A stretch of DNA of 43,631 bases from Plectonema cf. radiosum LEGE 06105 (GCF_015207665.1 NZ_JADEWL010000050.1:1-43631); one strand, 5' to 3'; positions 17,312-25,648 are shown, counted from the stretch's first letter. Numbers and translations: made by a program. The notes: generated by a model not told the origin, from the letters alone.

Positions 17312-17620
17312 TTATTCTGTGTACCAGACACGTACACATTGAAAGCAATTGATTCTAACGCCTTGACTGATTATCAATTGGTAGACCCCATTACTGACCG
17401 TCACTCCGTAGACACCATCACTTGTGCCATCGATGTGATCGGGTAAAACAACGGTTTCAACATTGATCACCTGTATCGCTGTACTTTCAATCCACTGATT
17501 TGCAGCACTCACAACCTCAGAGAAAGATTCATACTCCGAAGCTCCGCCGAAGGGTCCCCGTTTAGTAATCCGAGGCGCAAAATCTTTACACTGAATCAAA
17601 GCCACTTTATCTTGTCTCAT
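17312..17620 (-). CDS. Unknown 102-residue protein
   Basis: A soluble protein with no signal peptide, preceded by CAGGAGA at a good distance from the ATG. It contains RGPFGGASEYESFSEVVSAA and NQWIESTAIQVINVETVVLP, then VRVWYTE at the end; helix then strands suggest a compact alpha/beta fold. Three Cys residues (QCKDF, CFQC) could bind metal, but there is no clear motif. Similar short proteins ending in I-x-V-x-N-VETVVLP occur next to membrane proteins in bacteria, to my recollection without known function. The adjacent membrane protein at 16919 may be its partner. Confidence 0.7.
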   Translation of the reverse strand: MRQDKVALIQCKDFAPRITKRGPFGGASEYESFSEVVSAANQWIESTAIQVINVETVVLPDHIDGTSDGVYGVTVSNGVYQLIISQGVRINCFQCVRVWYTE

Positions 17621-17729
17621 TCTGTTTCTCCTGTTTTAATCAAAATTGACCTTCAGCCCAAAATCAAACTCCGAACAGTCTGTAAAACCCTTCACAGTAA
17701 AGTTTTGTGGGCAGTACTCACCCTACTGG

Positions 17730-18425
17730 CTACAACAACCATTGGGTCAGTGGAGGAACCAGGTAGCGGAGCGAGAACGCCTCCCAGATCGCACCGACGA
17801 TGAACAGTGGGAGCGTGGACAGACTCAGCCAACCGAGCTGTTGCAGCCCACGGACGTAACCTTGACGATGGTTCCGAGTCCCGATGGTTGCGGGGCGAAC
17901 CCAAGACCGACCCAGGATGTATGCGCCAAACATCAGGAGGGCGTAAGCTTGGAATTCGATGAGTATTGTCAGCGAGTGCGGGATCAGTGCCACTGCCATA
18001 ATCTTGGTAGCCGGAGCCATCGCTAAACCGAGAGTGAACGTCTTATAGGCAAACATGGCGATGCCAGCAAAGGGAACGATCAGCGAAGGAAGCACGATCC
18101 ACAGCGCGCCAGTCGCGAGGTTGACTCCCAGGATAGTCAGCGAGAACAGCCAGGGGTTATTGAATAGCGATCGGACAAGATCCGCCGTTCCGTTGTCTTC
18201 CAGGATGGCTGCCTGAGTGGCGCTCAGGTTGGGGAAGACCATCGCCACTACCAACCCGGTGATGACTAAGCCATACACAATGGCATTGATAGTGAGGTAG
18301 GCGCGAAAATTAGTGCGAATGATCTGAAAGGGTTTGCGAAGAAATCGCCGAAGCGGGTGTTTGGCACTGGGAGTAAGTGGTCGTTGTGGAGACTGGTCTT
18401 TGGTGGCGATCGTTTTGCGTGACAT
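17730..18425 (-). CDS. SpoIIM-like (DUF95) integral membrane protein
   Basis: A 231-residue membrane protein with a basic N-terminal tail and about five to six hydrophobic segments. The LIPHSLTILIEFQAY segment (around 150-165) matches the conserved P-H-x(4)-E signature of the stage II sporulation protein M family, which outside sporulators occurs widely as a membrane protein of unknown role. GGAG lies eight bases before the ATG. Non-sporulating hosts often keep it near MoxR ATPases or RDD proteins; here it sits beside CPBP proteases instead. Confidence 0.8.
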   Translation of the reverse strand: MSRKTIATKDQSPQRPLTPSAKHPLRRFLRKPFQIIRTNFRAYLTINAIVYGLVITGLVVAMVFPNLSATQAAILEDNGTADLVRSLFNNPWLFSLTILGVNLATGALWIVLPSLIVPFAGIAMFAYKTFTLGLAMAPATKIMAVALIPHSLTILIEFQAYALLMFGAYILGRSWVRPATIGTRNHRQGYVRGLQQLGWLSLSTLPLFIVGAIWEAFSLRYLVPPLTQWLL

Positions 18426-18478
18426 ATTTTAGCTCCGATATTTGGTGATGGATGCAGTGATGCTTGCCAGAAAAAAGC

Positions 18479-19270
18479 TTAGACGAATCTTGCCAGCAAA
18501 AGGCTAAGAGCAAAGGAAAAGGTATGAACGCTAAAATGGGATAACATCGCAGCCTCAAGTGAGTATTGCCAAAAGAGCCAACCGAAAGCAATGCCAGCAA
18601 TCCCATTAAGTAATATCGCTCGGACGATCACAATTGGAGTGAGGGGAACGATCGCGGCAGTCGCTGGCAGGTGTAGTAGTCCAAATACCAACGCGGCTAG
18701 CACGATCGCACCTTGGTATATTGCTTGACTTGGCAACGTAATGCCTTGTTTTAAGACCTTCCACGCGATCCAAACAAGCAGCGACATGAAGCCCCAGCGC
18801 ATCAGAATTTCCTCAGTGATGCCGCCATAAAGCATTGCTGTAAGTGAACTCAGCCAATTCAACTCTGTATTATTTGATACCTGTAGTGCTTCAGGTAGAG
18901 CAGGCTTCATGAACCGATCGAGCAACAGAAGAACGATCGTCGTCGCTGCACCCACACCCAAGCTCCATTGCATCTCAATGACAGAAAATGGAATCTTAGG
19001 GGTATGAAGTACCCAGTAGTCAATCAAATGTGAGCGTAATCCAACGCGATAGGCACAGCCAATTCCGATCAGAATGCTGATTGCTAGTAGAACTGTAAGC
19101 TGTAGTGCTTGCAGCAGTATTAAAACCCACAGTGGCGGAACGTTTGCCAGTTCTTCTGGAGACAGTTGTGCCAACCGTTGCTCAACGAATGGAACCGACG
19201 TAATCGCAAGCATCATAATTCCCGCAATGCCCAACACAAATAGAATTCCAAATTGTTTCAAAACTGCCAT
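18479..19270 (-). CDS. CPBP (CAAX-type) intramembrane metalloprotease, copy 1
   Basis: A 263-residue multi-helix membrane protein of the CPBP/Abi family. Its motifs are EEILMRWGFM (Glu-Glu-x3-Arg), FGLLHLP and a C-terminal block NGIAGIAFGWLFW with LSHFSVH. These carry the metal and catalytic residues of CAAX-type proteases; members process peptides, give immunity to own bacteriocins or act in signalling. The start at 19270 (MAVLKQFG) has GGAG nine bases upstream and matches the paralogue at 21114-21905, also 263 residues. The two genes share a perfect 97-base stretch (18645-18741), suggesting recent duplication or gene conversion. Substrate unknown. Confidence 0.9.
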   Translation of the reverse strand: MAVLKQFGILFVLGIAGIMMLAITSVPFVEQRLAQLSPEELANVPPLWVLILLQALQLTVLLAISILIGIGCAYRVGLRSHLIDYWVLHTPKIPFSVIEMQWSLGVGAATTIVLLLLDRFMKPALPEALQVSNNTELNWLSSLTAMLYGGITEEILMRWGFMSLLVWIAWKVLKQGITLPSQAIYQGAIVLAALVFGLLHLPATAAIVPLTPIVIVRAILLNGIAGIAFGWLFWQYSLEAAMLSHFSVHTFSFALSLLLARFV

Positions 19271-19411
19271 TGATTTAATCTCCAGAGTAAAACACTTAGA
19301 AAAAACAAGCAACATGAGTAGAACCAGTCTTTTTTGGGCACTCGAATCATATTATCGAACCAGGGTTGCGAACGGCTAGAGCTATACTTGTCGATCATTC
19401 AATTTCGGAAG

Positions 19412-20266
19412 TCAGCTAAATGCCGTTGCATAATCGCGAGCAAAGTCCTTAAACTGACGCGGCGCTTTGCCAGTCGCATCCTCTATCCCTGAAGCGATCG
19501 CTGCTGCCTCATTGCGTCGATAATGGGCGTAATCTTCAATCAGTCCATCGGCTTGCCAAGCTGGCATCCCAAAGCCAACCATTGCTTCCCGCATCTGTTC
19601 GGGTAGGATATCGACAAACGCAATCTGACGCTTCACGGCAGCAGAAAGATATTCTGCCATCTCGGTATGTGTTAGTGCCTGCAAACCCGTAAGATCATAA
19701 ATCTTTCCTTCATGCCCAGCTTTGGTTAGAGCAGCTACAGCAACGTCAGCAATGTCGCGGACATCTACTACGCTCACCTTCGCATCACCGATCGCAGCGT
19801 AAAAGGTGTTTTGCTCAACGATCGACGATCGGAAGTTTAACAAGCCCTGCATAAACAGATTGGGGCGCAGAAACGTATACGCCATCTGGGTTGCTTGGAT
19901 CGCCGATTCGACAGCCGCATGGTAGCGTAAAAAGCGCACAGGTGAGCGGGCATCGGCTGCAAATTGCGACAGTTTAACGATGTGCTTGACACCGCTTTGT
20001 TGTGCCGCTTCGACAAACGCGAGTTGCTGTGCTTCGGCGCGTTCTGTTGAGTTGGTGACGAGGAAGGCTCGATCGACCCCTGCCAGGGCAGAGGGCAGTG
20101 TTTCAAGGCGATCGAAATCAGCCTCGACCATTTCGATGCCCATATCTGCAATTGCTTTGGCTCGATTGCGATCGCGCACCATCGCGTGAGCTTGAACGTT
20201 TTGCGCGGCGAGACGCTTGAGTACCTCCAGACCGTTATTTCCAGTTGCGCCAGTTACTAAGATCAT
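19412..20266 (-). CDS. NmrA-like NAD(P)H-binding SDR (atypical)
   Basis: A 284-residue protein with the N-terminal motif TGATGNNGLEVLKRL, a basic patch (MVRDRNRAKA) typical of NADP(H) binding and the segment FLRPNLFMQGLL. This is the NmrA/QOR2-like group, in which some members are quinone or redox-sensing reductases. There is no classical YxxxK pair in the expected place, as is common for NmrA types. CAGGAG precedes the ATG. Codon use and GC fit the island. Its neighbours are CPBP proteases and a GPP34 protein, which give no clear pathway. Confidence 0.88.
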   Translation of the reverse strand: MILVTGATGNNGLEVLKRLAAQNVQAHAMVRDRNRAKAIADMGIEMVEADFDRLETLPSALAGVDRAFLVTNSTERAEAQQLAFVEAAQQSGVKHIVKLSQFAADARSPVRFLRYHAAVESAIQATQMAYTFLRPNLFMQGLLNFRSSIVEQNTFYAAIGDAKVSVVDVRDIADVAVAALTKAGHEGKIYDLTGLQALTHTEMAEYLSAAVKRQIAFVDILPEQMREAMVGFGMPAWQADGLIEDYAHYRRNEAAAIASGIEDATGKAPRQFKDFARDYATAFS

Positions 20267-20385
20267 TTGAATCTCCTGATTAGATTTTGAGCATTCTTCT
20301 GCTCCAACACGCCGGACAATTCTGATAGGAAAGCAAAGCTTTCAAAAATTGTCCGAACTATTGTTCTATACAACCCCTAACGATT

Positions 20386-21039
20386 TCATCTGACATTGAC
20401 TGCGCCCAAAATCGTGGTTGCTTGAATGATGAAAATTGCCTTTGAAACTGCTTTGCCGACCAACTCCCCTTCTGCGATCGCTCTAATTCGCGATCGCGCT
20501 TCAGGACGTTCTTCAGGTCTGAACACCGCATCGGTCAGGTGAGAGGCTTGCATCAAACTAATCAATGCTACCATCCGAGAATTCAGTCCAATGCCTTCTA
20601 ACACGGCTGTACGAACTTGCTGGACAATCTCGCGCTGAATCGATTCATCGGTGAGAAAATATCGCCGCGTTGGGAATAGACCCAGAATGCGTTGCTCTTG
20701 TCGTTGCAAAACACCTAAATCGACTAAGTTCTGCAACACAATCGGCTGAAACCATCTGTATCTTCGTCTCCAACGAGTCACCCAGAACCTTGCAGTTCGA
20801 GGACGAGACGATGCCAGAACTTCATTGAGGTGTCGATCTAAGAATTCATTGCCTGTGTTGCCTGCGTTCGCACCGATCACCCGATTGTCGTTGTCGATCT
20901 CAAGTTTGTCTCGTAGGATTAAGTCTAGTAACAAAGAACCGACCAAGCCATATTCGAGCGCCGCGTAGAAAGAGAAGCGAGTTTTCCCAGTTTCGGGATT
21001 GAGTGCAAGAAGGATTAAGTCCTGTGAAAGATATTGCAT
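20386..21039 (-). CDS. GPP34 (GOLPH3-like) family protein
   Basis: A 217-residue protein resembling the Golgi phosphoprotein 3 / Vps74 fold: an N-terminal helix LSQDLILLALNPETGK, then YGLVGSLLLDLILRDKLEID, and a late helical region with SRMVALISLMQASHLTDAVF. Eukaryotic members bind PI4P and retain glycosyltransferases; bacterial members are mostly actinobacterial, of unknown role. It has no membrane helix. A basic stretch (FWVTRWRRRYRW) could contact acidic lipids. It lies between an NmrA-like gene and a CPBP protease with ribosome site CAGGAA. It is unusual for a cyanobacterium, so probably acquired with the island. Confidence 0.8.
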   Translation of the reverse strand: MQYLSQDLILLALNPETGKTRFSFYAALEYGLVGSLLLDLILRDKLEIDNDNRVIGANAGNTGNEFLDRHLNEVLASSRPRTARFWVTRWRRRYRWFQPIVLQNLVDLGVLQRQEQRILGLFPTRRYFLTDESIQREIVQQVRTAVLEGIGLNSRMVALISLMQASHLTDAVFRPEERPEARSRIRAIAEGELVGKAVSKAIFIIQATTILGAVNVR

Positions 21040-21113
21040 GATAAATTCCTGATTGAAGTATGCTGTGGTTCCTTAAGGGGGCAGTGCTAGCCCTACGATA
21101 TCTATTCCAAAAC

Positions 21114-21905
21114 TTAAGCCAACCTTGCCAGTAAACCGCTAAGAACAAAGGTAAAAGCATGAACGCTGATATGAGCTAACATTGCCGCTTCTAGCGAATA
21201 TTGCCAAAAGAGCCAGCCAAACCCAATCCCTGCAATTCCATTCAGTAACAACGCCCGAATAATCACAACTGGAGTGAGTGGAACGATCGCGGCAGTCGCT
21301 GGCAGGTGTAGTAGTCCAAATACCAACGCGGCTAGCACGATCGCACCTTGGTATATTGCTTGACTTGGCAACGTAACGCCTTGTTTTAGCCCTTTCCACC
21401 CGATCCAAACAAGCAGCGACATTAAACCCCAGCGCATCAAAATTTCCTCAGTGATACCGCCATAGAACATTGCTGTGAGCAAATTCGACCAATTTGGCTG
21501 TGTATTATTGGTTGCCCGTAGCGCTTCAGGTAGGAGAGGTTGCATCAACCGATCGAGCAATAAGAGAACGATCGCCGCCGCTGCACCCATACCCAGGCTC
21601 CATTTCATCTCAACGGCAAAAGATGAAGACTTAGCAGTGTGAAACACCCAATGATCGATCAAATGGGAGCGTAATCCAACGCGATAGGCACAGCCAATTC
21701 CGATCAGAATGCTGATTACTAGTAGAACTGTAGGCAGTAGTCCTTGCAACAGCATTAAAACCCACAATGGAGGCACCTTTTCGAGCATTTCTGGAGACAG
21801 TTTTGCTAACTGTTGCTCGACTAAAGGAATAGACCCGATCGTGAACATGAGAATTCCCACACTGCCCAATACAAATAAAATCCCAAATTGTTTCAGAATT
21901 GCCAT
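21114..21905 (-). CDS. CPBP (CAAX-type) intramembrane metalloprotease, copy 2
   Basis: A 263-residue paralogue of the gene at 18479, with identical architecture and motifs: EEILMRWGLM, FGLLHLP, NGIAGIGFGWLFW and LAHISVH. Start at ATG 21905 (MAILKQFG), with GGAG nine bases upstream as in copy 1. Divergence is spread over the N-terminal half, while 21280-21376 is identical to copy 1. The two copies flank the NmrA-like and GPP34 genes, so the duplication may have involved more than one gene or an insertion between copies. Confidence 0.9.
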   Translation of the reverse strand: MAILKQFGILFVLGSVGILMFTIGSIPLVEQQLAKLSPEMLEKVPPLWVLMLLQGLLPTVLLVISILIGIGCAYRVGLRSHLIDHWVFHTAKSSSFAVEMKWSLGMGAAAAIVLLLLDRLMQPLLPEALRATNNTQPNWSNLLTAMFYGGITEEILMRWGLMSLLVWIGWKGLKQGVTLPSQAIYQGAIVLAALVFGLLHLPATAAIVPLTPVVIIRALLLNGIAGIGFGWLFWQYSLEAAMLAHISVHAFTFVLSGLLARLA

Positions 21906-21941
21906 TAATCTAATCTCCAAGTGATGCCTTGATGACTCAAC

Positions 21942-22319
21942 TTAACGTTTCGTACATCCATATTGCTGTTGGATAGCATTGTTTCTGTACACTTCTAGCG
22001 TTCCAGATTGCTGGCTATCCAATGTTCCATCCCAAACCCAGTATTGATAATTACCATTCTGGAATTTGTAAACTCGAACGCCTTCTGTTGCTTGGCTTGT
22101 TCCTCTTCCCAAGCTCAAATTTCCGTTGGAACTGGTTGAGCGATAAAGGAGTTCGCCTGATTTTTTAGTTTTCCAGATATTGACGTTGTATCCGCCTTGG
22201 CATTGCAAGTTGAGGAGCAAATTAGCGGTAGAATCGGCTTTTGCAGGTAAAGCGAAATGAACTATCATGCTGGTTGCTAAAGTCAGAAGAGTTGTGGAAT
22301 AAGTTAGGAATGCTTTCAT
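21942..22319 (-). CDS. Secreted protein of unknown function, 125 residues
   Basis: From ATG 22319 (GAGGG upstream) the protein begins MKAFLTYSTTLLTLATSMIV and has a signal-peptide cleavage region LPAKADS. The mature 100-residue part has two Cys (LQCQGG and QYGC) that could form one disulfide, and strands such as VYKFQNGNYQYWVWDG and TLEVYRNN. This looks like a small beta-rich exported protein. No family was recognised. It sits between the two CPBP groups; being exported, it could be the object of local proteolysis or protection, but nothing shows this. Confidence 0.7.
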   Translation of the reverse strand: MKAFLTYSTTLLTLATSMIVHFALPAKADSTANLLLNLQCQGGYNVNIWKTKKSGELLYRSTSSNGNLSLGRGTSQATEGVRVYKFQNGNYQYWVWDGTLDSQQSGTLEVYRNNAIQQQYGCTKR

Positions 22320-22401
22320 GGTGTTCCCTCTAAGTATTTGAGTGGTAGGTTTACGGTAGAGCAGTCGTGAAATCACTTTACCGATGACCCTTTCGATCGC
22401 T

Positions 22402-23361
22402 CTAGGAAACGGGTTTGGATACCCCGTCGCGCTTGAACACTCGGAAAACGATCACCAGGAAAACGGGAATCAGCACGAGAGAGGTGATGTCGTAGAATCT
22501 TGCATGGTACTCACTAATGCTGAACAGGGCTGGCGTGGTGAAGAAGCTTCCAGACCAGTTGAACAGGAGAAAGTACGCAATGTTGTTGGCGAAGTGCGCC
22601 CCGATCGCAAGCTCGGTGGTGCCGTCGATCAATGAAACGATCGCAAACAGCAGACCCGTGCCGACGAAGAGTCCGAGGAACATCCCGATCCAGCCACCCT
22701 CCTGTGACTCTGGATTGGTGGCGTGCGGCAGGGTGAAGATCACAGCCGAGACGATCGCCAGAAACATCCGGTTCGACCAGATCAGGCTCGCACCCTGCAC
22801 GATGTACCCGCGAAAGAAAAGCTCCTCGGTGGTCGTCTGGATTGCGGTGAGAACCAGCGCGATCGGGACGAAGAGCGCGAACGTTGCGAGGTCGGAGTTG
22901 AAGGAGAAGGTGTCGGGGTAGAGGAAGTACTGCCCCAGCCCGCCGAGCAGCACCCAGGGCACGAACCCAGCCACGAACCCGTGACCAACGCGCCGCCAAC
23001 TGATTTTCTCCCGCGCCGTAATGAGCGTCCGGGGATGACGCTGGTGGATGAGGGTGATGGCGATGAGAATTCCCGCGAGAAACACCGGAAAACCCGCCAT
23101 GACCACGACGAAGCCCCCCACGGAACCGAACGCAGCGTAATCCAGCCGACCCAAAGCCGCAGCACCCTCTTTGCCGCCAATCGCAAGCGCGACGAGTGCG
23201 CTGGCGAAGTTGGCGACGACCATCCAGGCAAAGAGGATGATCATTAGCCCCAGAACATACCGCCACCACCGATACTTACCCCACCCAGCAGCCTCGACGT
23301 AAGTCGCGCCTTTCACTTCCGTTCCGATTCCCTGCTTTCCTTTGATTGCTTTAATCCTCAT
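22402..23361 (-). CDS. CPBP intramembrane metalloprotease, copy 3 (GC-rich)
   Basis: A 319-residue membrane protein of the CPBP family with TTEELFFRGYIVQGA (Glu-Glu-x3-Arg), FTLPHATNPE (second motif His) and FANNIAYFLLFNW (third motif). About eight helices. The start at 23361 has AAAGGAG six bases upstream, the same leader as the paralogue at 23455. Its GC content is clearly above the rest of the window and long shadow frames run on both strands. It differs from copies 1 and 2 in motif spelling and length, so it belongs to a separate lineage within the family. Confidence 0.9.
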   Translation of the reverse strand: MRIKAIKGKQGIGTEVKGATYVEAAGWGKYRWWRYVLGLMIILFAWMVVANFASALVALAIGGKEGAAALGRLDYAAFGSVGGFVVVMAGFPVFLAGILIAITLIHQRHPRTLITAREKISWRRVGHGFVAGFVPWVLLGGLGQYFLYPDTFSFNSDLATFALFVPIALVLTAIQTTTEELFFRGYIVQGASLIWSNRMFLAIVSAVIFTLPHATNPESQEGGWIGMFLGLFVGTGLLFAIVSLIDGTTELAIGAHFANNIAYFLLFNWSGSFFTTPALFSISEYHARFYDITSLVLIPVFLVIVFRVFKRDGVSKPVS

Positions 23362-23454
23362 CTTTGTCTCCTTTACTGGTGCGTGTGTGCAAAATTCACG
23401 GAACAATTGCAGTCACTTTAATACATTTGCTGATTGTTTTACGAACTTACGAGA

Positions 23455-24411
23455 TCACCGACGACTCTCCGGTGGCTCTGGGAAACGGGTGGGGGCTTTA
23501 CGCTTGAACACTCCGTAGGCGATCGCCAGAAACACAGGGATTGCAACCAGCACCGATAGCGCCCCGTAGGTCGCGTGGAACTCGCTGATTGTGAACAGAG
23601 CGGGAGTGGTCACGGCGGTTCCGGCTGCGTTGAACAGGAGGAAGCCGACGATGTTGTTCGCGAAGTGTACGCCGATCGCAAGCTCGGTGGTTCCGTCAAT
23701 CAACGAGACGACGGTCCACAGCAGACCCGGAACGAGGAAGTAGCTGAAAAAGACCGTGAACCAGCCGCCAGCAATTGCCTCCGGGTTGAGCAGGTGCGGC
23801 AGGGTGAATACCATGGCCGCCACGAGCGCCAGAAAGATGCGGTTGCCCCAAACAATGCTCGCCCCCTGCACAATGTATCCGCGAAAGAAAAGCTCCTCTG
23901 TGGTGGTCTGGATCGCGGTAAAGACTAGCGCGATTGGCACAAAAAGCGCGAACGTTGTGAGGTTGGAGTTGAAGGAAAAGGTGTCGGGATAGAAGAAGTA
24001 CTGTCCCAGCCCACCAATCAGGCAGGCTGGCACGAACCACGCCACAAACCCGTGACCGACACGCCGCCAGCTAATCTTTTCCTGCGCTGTGACCAGCGTC
24101 CGGGGGTGGCGGCGGTGGATGAGGGAGACGGCGATGAGAACACCCGCGAGGAAAAATAGGAAACCTACCATAACAAACAGGAACTTCCCCAAAGGACCAA
24201 GCACGTAGTAATCTGGTTGACCGCTAAACGCGAACGCGACGAGTACGCTGGCACCAGTCCCGACCACCAGCCACGCAAAGAGGATAACCACCAGCCCCAG
24301 AACATACCGCCACCCCCGATGCTTACCCCACCGGGCAGCCTCCACGTAAGTCGCGTCTTTCCCTTCCGCTCCGCTTCCCTGATGTCCTTTGATTGCTTTG
24401 ATCTTCATCAT
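23455..24411 (-). CDS. CPBP intramembrane metalloprotease, copy 4 (GC-rich)
   Basis: A 318-residue tandem paralogue of the gene at 22402: EELFFRGYIVQGASIVW, FTLPHLLNPE and ANNIVGFLLFN are conserved, as is the opening KIKAIKGHQG. The two genes share identical leaders (GTAAAGGAGACAAA) and are 93 bases apart. Expected metal ligands are intact. The pair follows a TetR gene on the same strand, which probably controls them. Possible roles are immunity to a membrane-active peptide or processing of a prenylated or lipid-linked substrate; neither is visible in the sequence. Confidence 0.9.
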   Translation of the reverse strand: MMKIKAIKGHQGSGAEGKDATYVEAARWGKHRGWRYVLGLVVILFAWLVVGTGASVLVAFAFSGQPDYYVLGPLGKFLFVMVGFLFFLAGVLIAVSLIHRRHPRTLVTAQEKISWRRVGHGFVAWFVPACLIGGLGQYFFYPDTFSFNSNLTTFALFVPIALVFTAIQTTTEELFFRGYIVQGASIVWGNRIFLALVAAMVFTLPHLLNPEAIAGGWFTVFFSYFLVPGLLWTVVSLIDGTTELAIGVHFANNIVGFLLFNAAGTAVTTPALFTISEFHATYGALSVLVAIPVFLAIAYGVFKRKAPTRFPEPPESRR

Positions 24412-24480
24412 GTTTGTCTCCTTTACGCTTGCGTGTATGTAGTGCTTGGATCGAGTTGCTAGTTGCCTTTGCTATTGTTT

Positions 24481-25098
24481 TCAGGGATCGACCGGGTTGC
24501 CGACGGCTCCACCAGTGGCTACGCGCACGGCGTGAGCCATGTGCTTGAGCGGGTTGCCGATAGAGGCGCGATCAGCTCCCGCCATAAGGGCGGCACTGAC
24601 ATCTTCACTAATGACGCGCAAGACTGCGGTGGCAGCCGCCGCGTGCAGACGCACCTGGATATCATCAGCCGGGCGGCGCAGGCGATCCGCGATGATCTCG
24701 ACCAGATCGCGCTCTATTCGATCGTGAGCCATTAGCCAAGCCGTCCGCAGATCCGGCTCTTTTTCAGCTAGCACGGTCATCTTGATCACGGCATCGTCGT
24801 AGGACTGCTGATCGGGATCTTTGGAGCGATTCGTCGCCCACTCGACGAGGTGATCTTCGAGGGAAACCTCCCGAGGCCAACGGCGCAACACCGCCACACA
24901 TTCCTCTGCATCCTGCGCTAAGACTGGCTCGACACAGCTCTCCTTGTTGCGGAAGTACCGCCAGAGGGTACGTACCGAAATGCCTACTGCGTCTGCAATC
25001 TGCTCGCCGGTTGTAGCAGTGACACCTTGCTCCCAGAACAAGCGCGCTGCTTCACGGGAGATTTCCAAACGCATCCGCTCGCGCCGCTGCTCACTCAT
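24481..25098 (-). CDS. TetR/AcrR-family transcriptional regulator
   Basis: A 205-residue repressor. The N-terminal helix-turn-helix reads RERMRLEISREAARLFWEQG, TGEQIADAVGISVRTLWRYF, with the typical FRNKE end. The C-terminal part is the variable ligand domain, Ala/Arg-rich. Protein style and GC resemble actinobacterial regulators more than cyanobacterial ones. AGGAAGG stands directly before the ATG. It is first in the run that continues with two CPBP proteases 69 bases downstream. A TGTCACAAAGTGACA palindrome about 120 bases upstream could be its operator. Confidence 0.93.
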   Translation of the reverse strand: MSEQRRERMRLEISREAARLFWEQGVTATTGEQIADAVGISVRTLWRYFRNKESCVEPVLAQDAEECVAVLRRWPREVSLEDHLVEWATNRSKDPDQQSYDDAVIKMTVLAEKEPDLRTAWLMAHDRIERDLVEIIADRLRRPADDIQVRLHAAAATAVLRVISEDVSAALMAGADRASIGNPLKHMAHAVRVATGGAVGNPVDP

Positions 25099-25196
25099 CC
25101 CTTCCTAACTCTTGCTCGCTTGTTGTTATACCAGTCACAGCGATACTCCACACAGTGAGCATTTTTTCCATTGATTGGCATCAGGTTCTATTTTTT

Positions 25197-25239
25197 TGTC
25201 ACTAAATGTCATTATGTCACAAAGTGACATATTTTGACA
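25197..25239. promoter_or_regulatory. TGTCA/TGACA motif array at the island's right border
   Basis: Three TGTCA copies (25197, 25207, 25215) face two TGACA copies (25225, 25235) with 8-10 base spacing; the centre is the palindrome TGTCACAAAGTGACA (25215-25229). It could be the operator of the TetR gene or a remnant transposon end, since repeated TGTCA/TGACA motifs occur at ends of Tn7-like and related elements. The choice cannot be made from this window. Confidence 0.45.
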
Positions 25240-25305
25240 AGGGGATGCTGCACAATAGTTACTTTTGCCGCACCGCAGCAAGCCAATGTATAAAACTGGA
25301 GAAAT

Positions 25306-25500
25306 TTGGGTATTAAATGTCCATTATTAATGGATGAACCTTTTGGAGCATTAGATGCTTTAACTCGTGGCAAATTGCAACGACAGGTATTAGATATTTG
25401 GGAAAATCATCGCCAAGCAGTGATGATGATTACTCAATATTTTGAACTCCGTAACCATGCTCTCAATTTTCTCGATAAATATTTTACGCAAGACGAGTAA
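25306..25500 (+). pseudogene. nrtD: Remnant of a nitrate-type ABC transporter ATPase (nrtD)
   Basis: A 64-codon frame beginning at the Walker B region (LLMDEPFGALDALTRGKLQR) and continuing QVLDIWENHRQAVMMIT. It then jumps directly to YFELRNHALNFLDKYF, which resembles the very C-terminus of NrtD/NrtC ATPases. The entire N-terminal half (Walker A, signature) and the stretch from the H-loop Asp through the following 60-70 residues are missing. This is an in-frame internal deletion plus 5' truncation, so it is not functional. It lies just outside the island, suggesting that an older nrt locus was destroyed there. Confidence 0.8.
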
Positions 25501-25648
25501 TTTTAAACCATGATTATCTTTCGTGAGTAGCTTAATTCAAATTTATCCGCATCAAGTGTCCCCATCATTGCTAAATACCTGACCTAAATTGCATAAACCA
25601 AGTTTATTCACCCCTATACAAATTTCAAGAAGACTAGAGAATATTAAA

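Noticed and set aside
22514-23269. 251- and 174-codon frames over the GC-rich CPBP genes
   Set aside because: Arg/His-rich translations typical of high-GC shadow frames; the CPBP motifs are in the other frame.
25197-25239. A CRISPR-associated transposon end
   Set aside because: TGTCA/TGACA repeats are reminiscent, but no terminal TGT...ACA end, no Tns or Cas genes and no matching left end were seen; kept only as one hypothesis.
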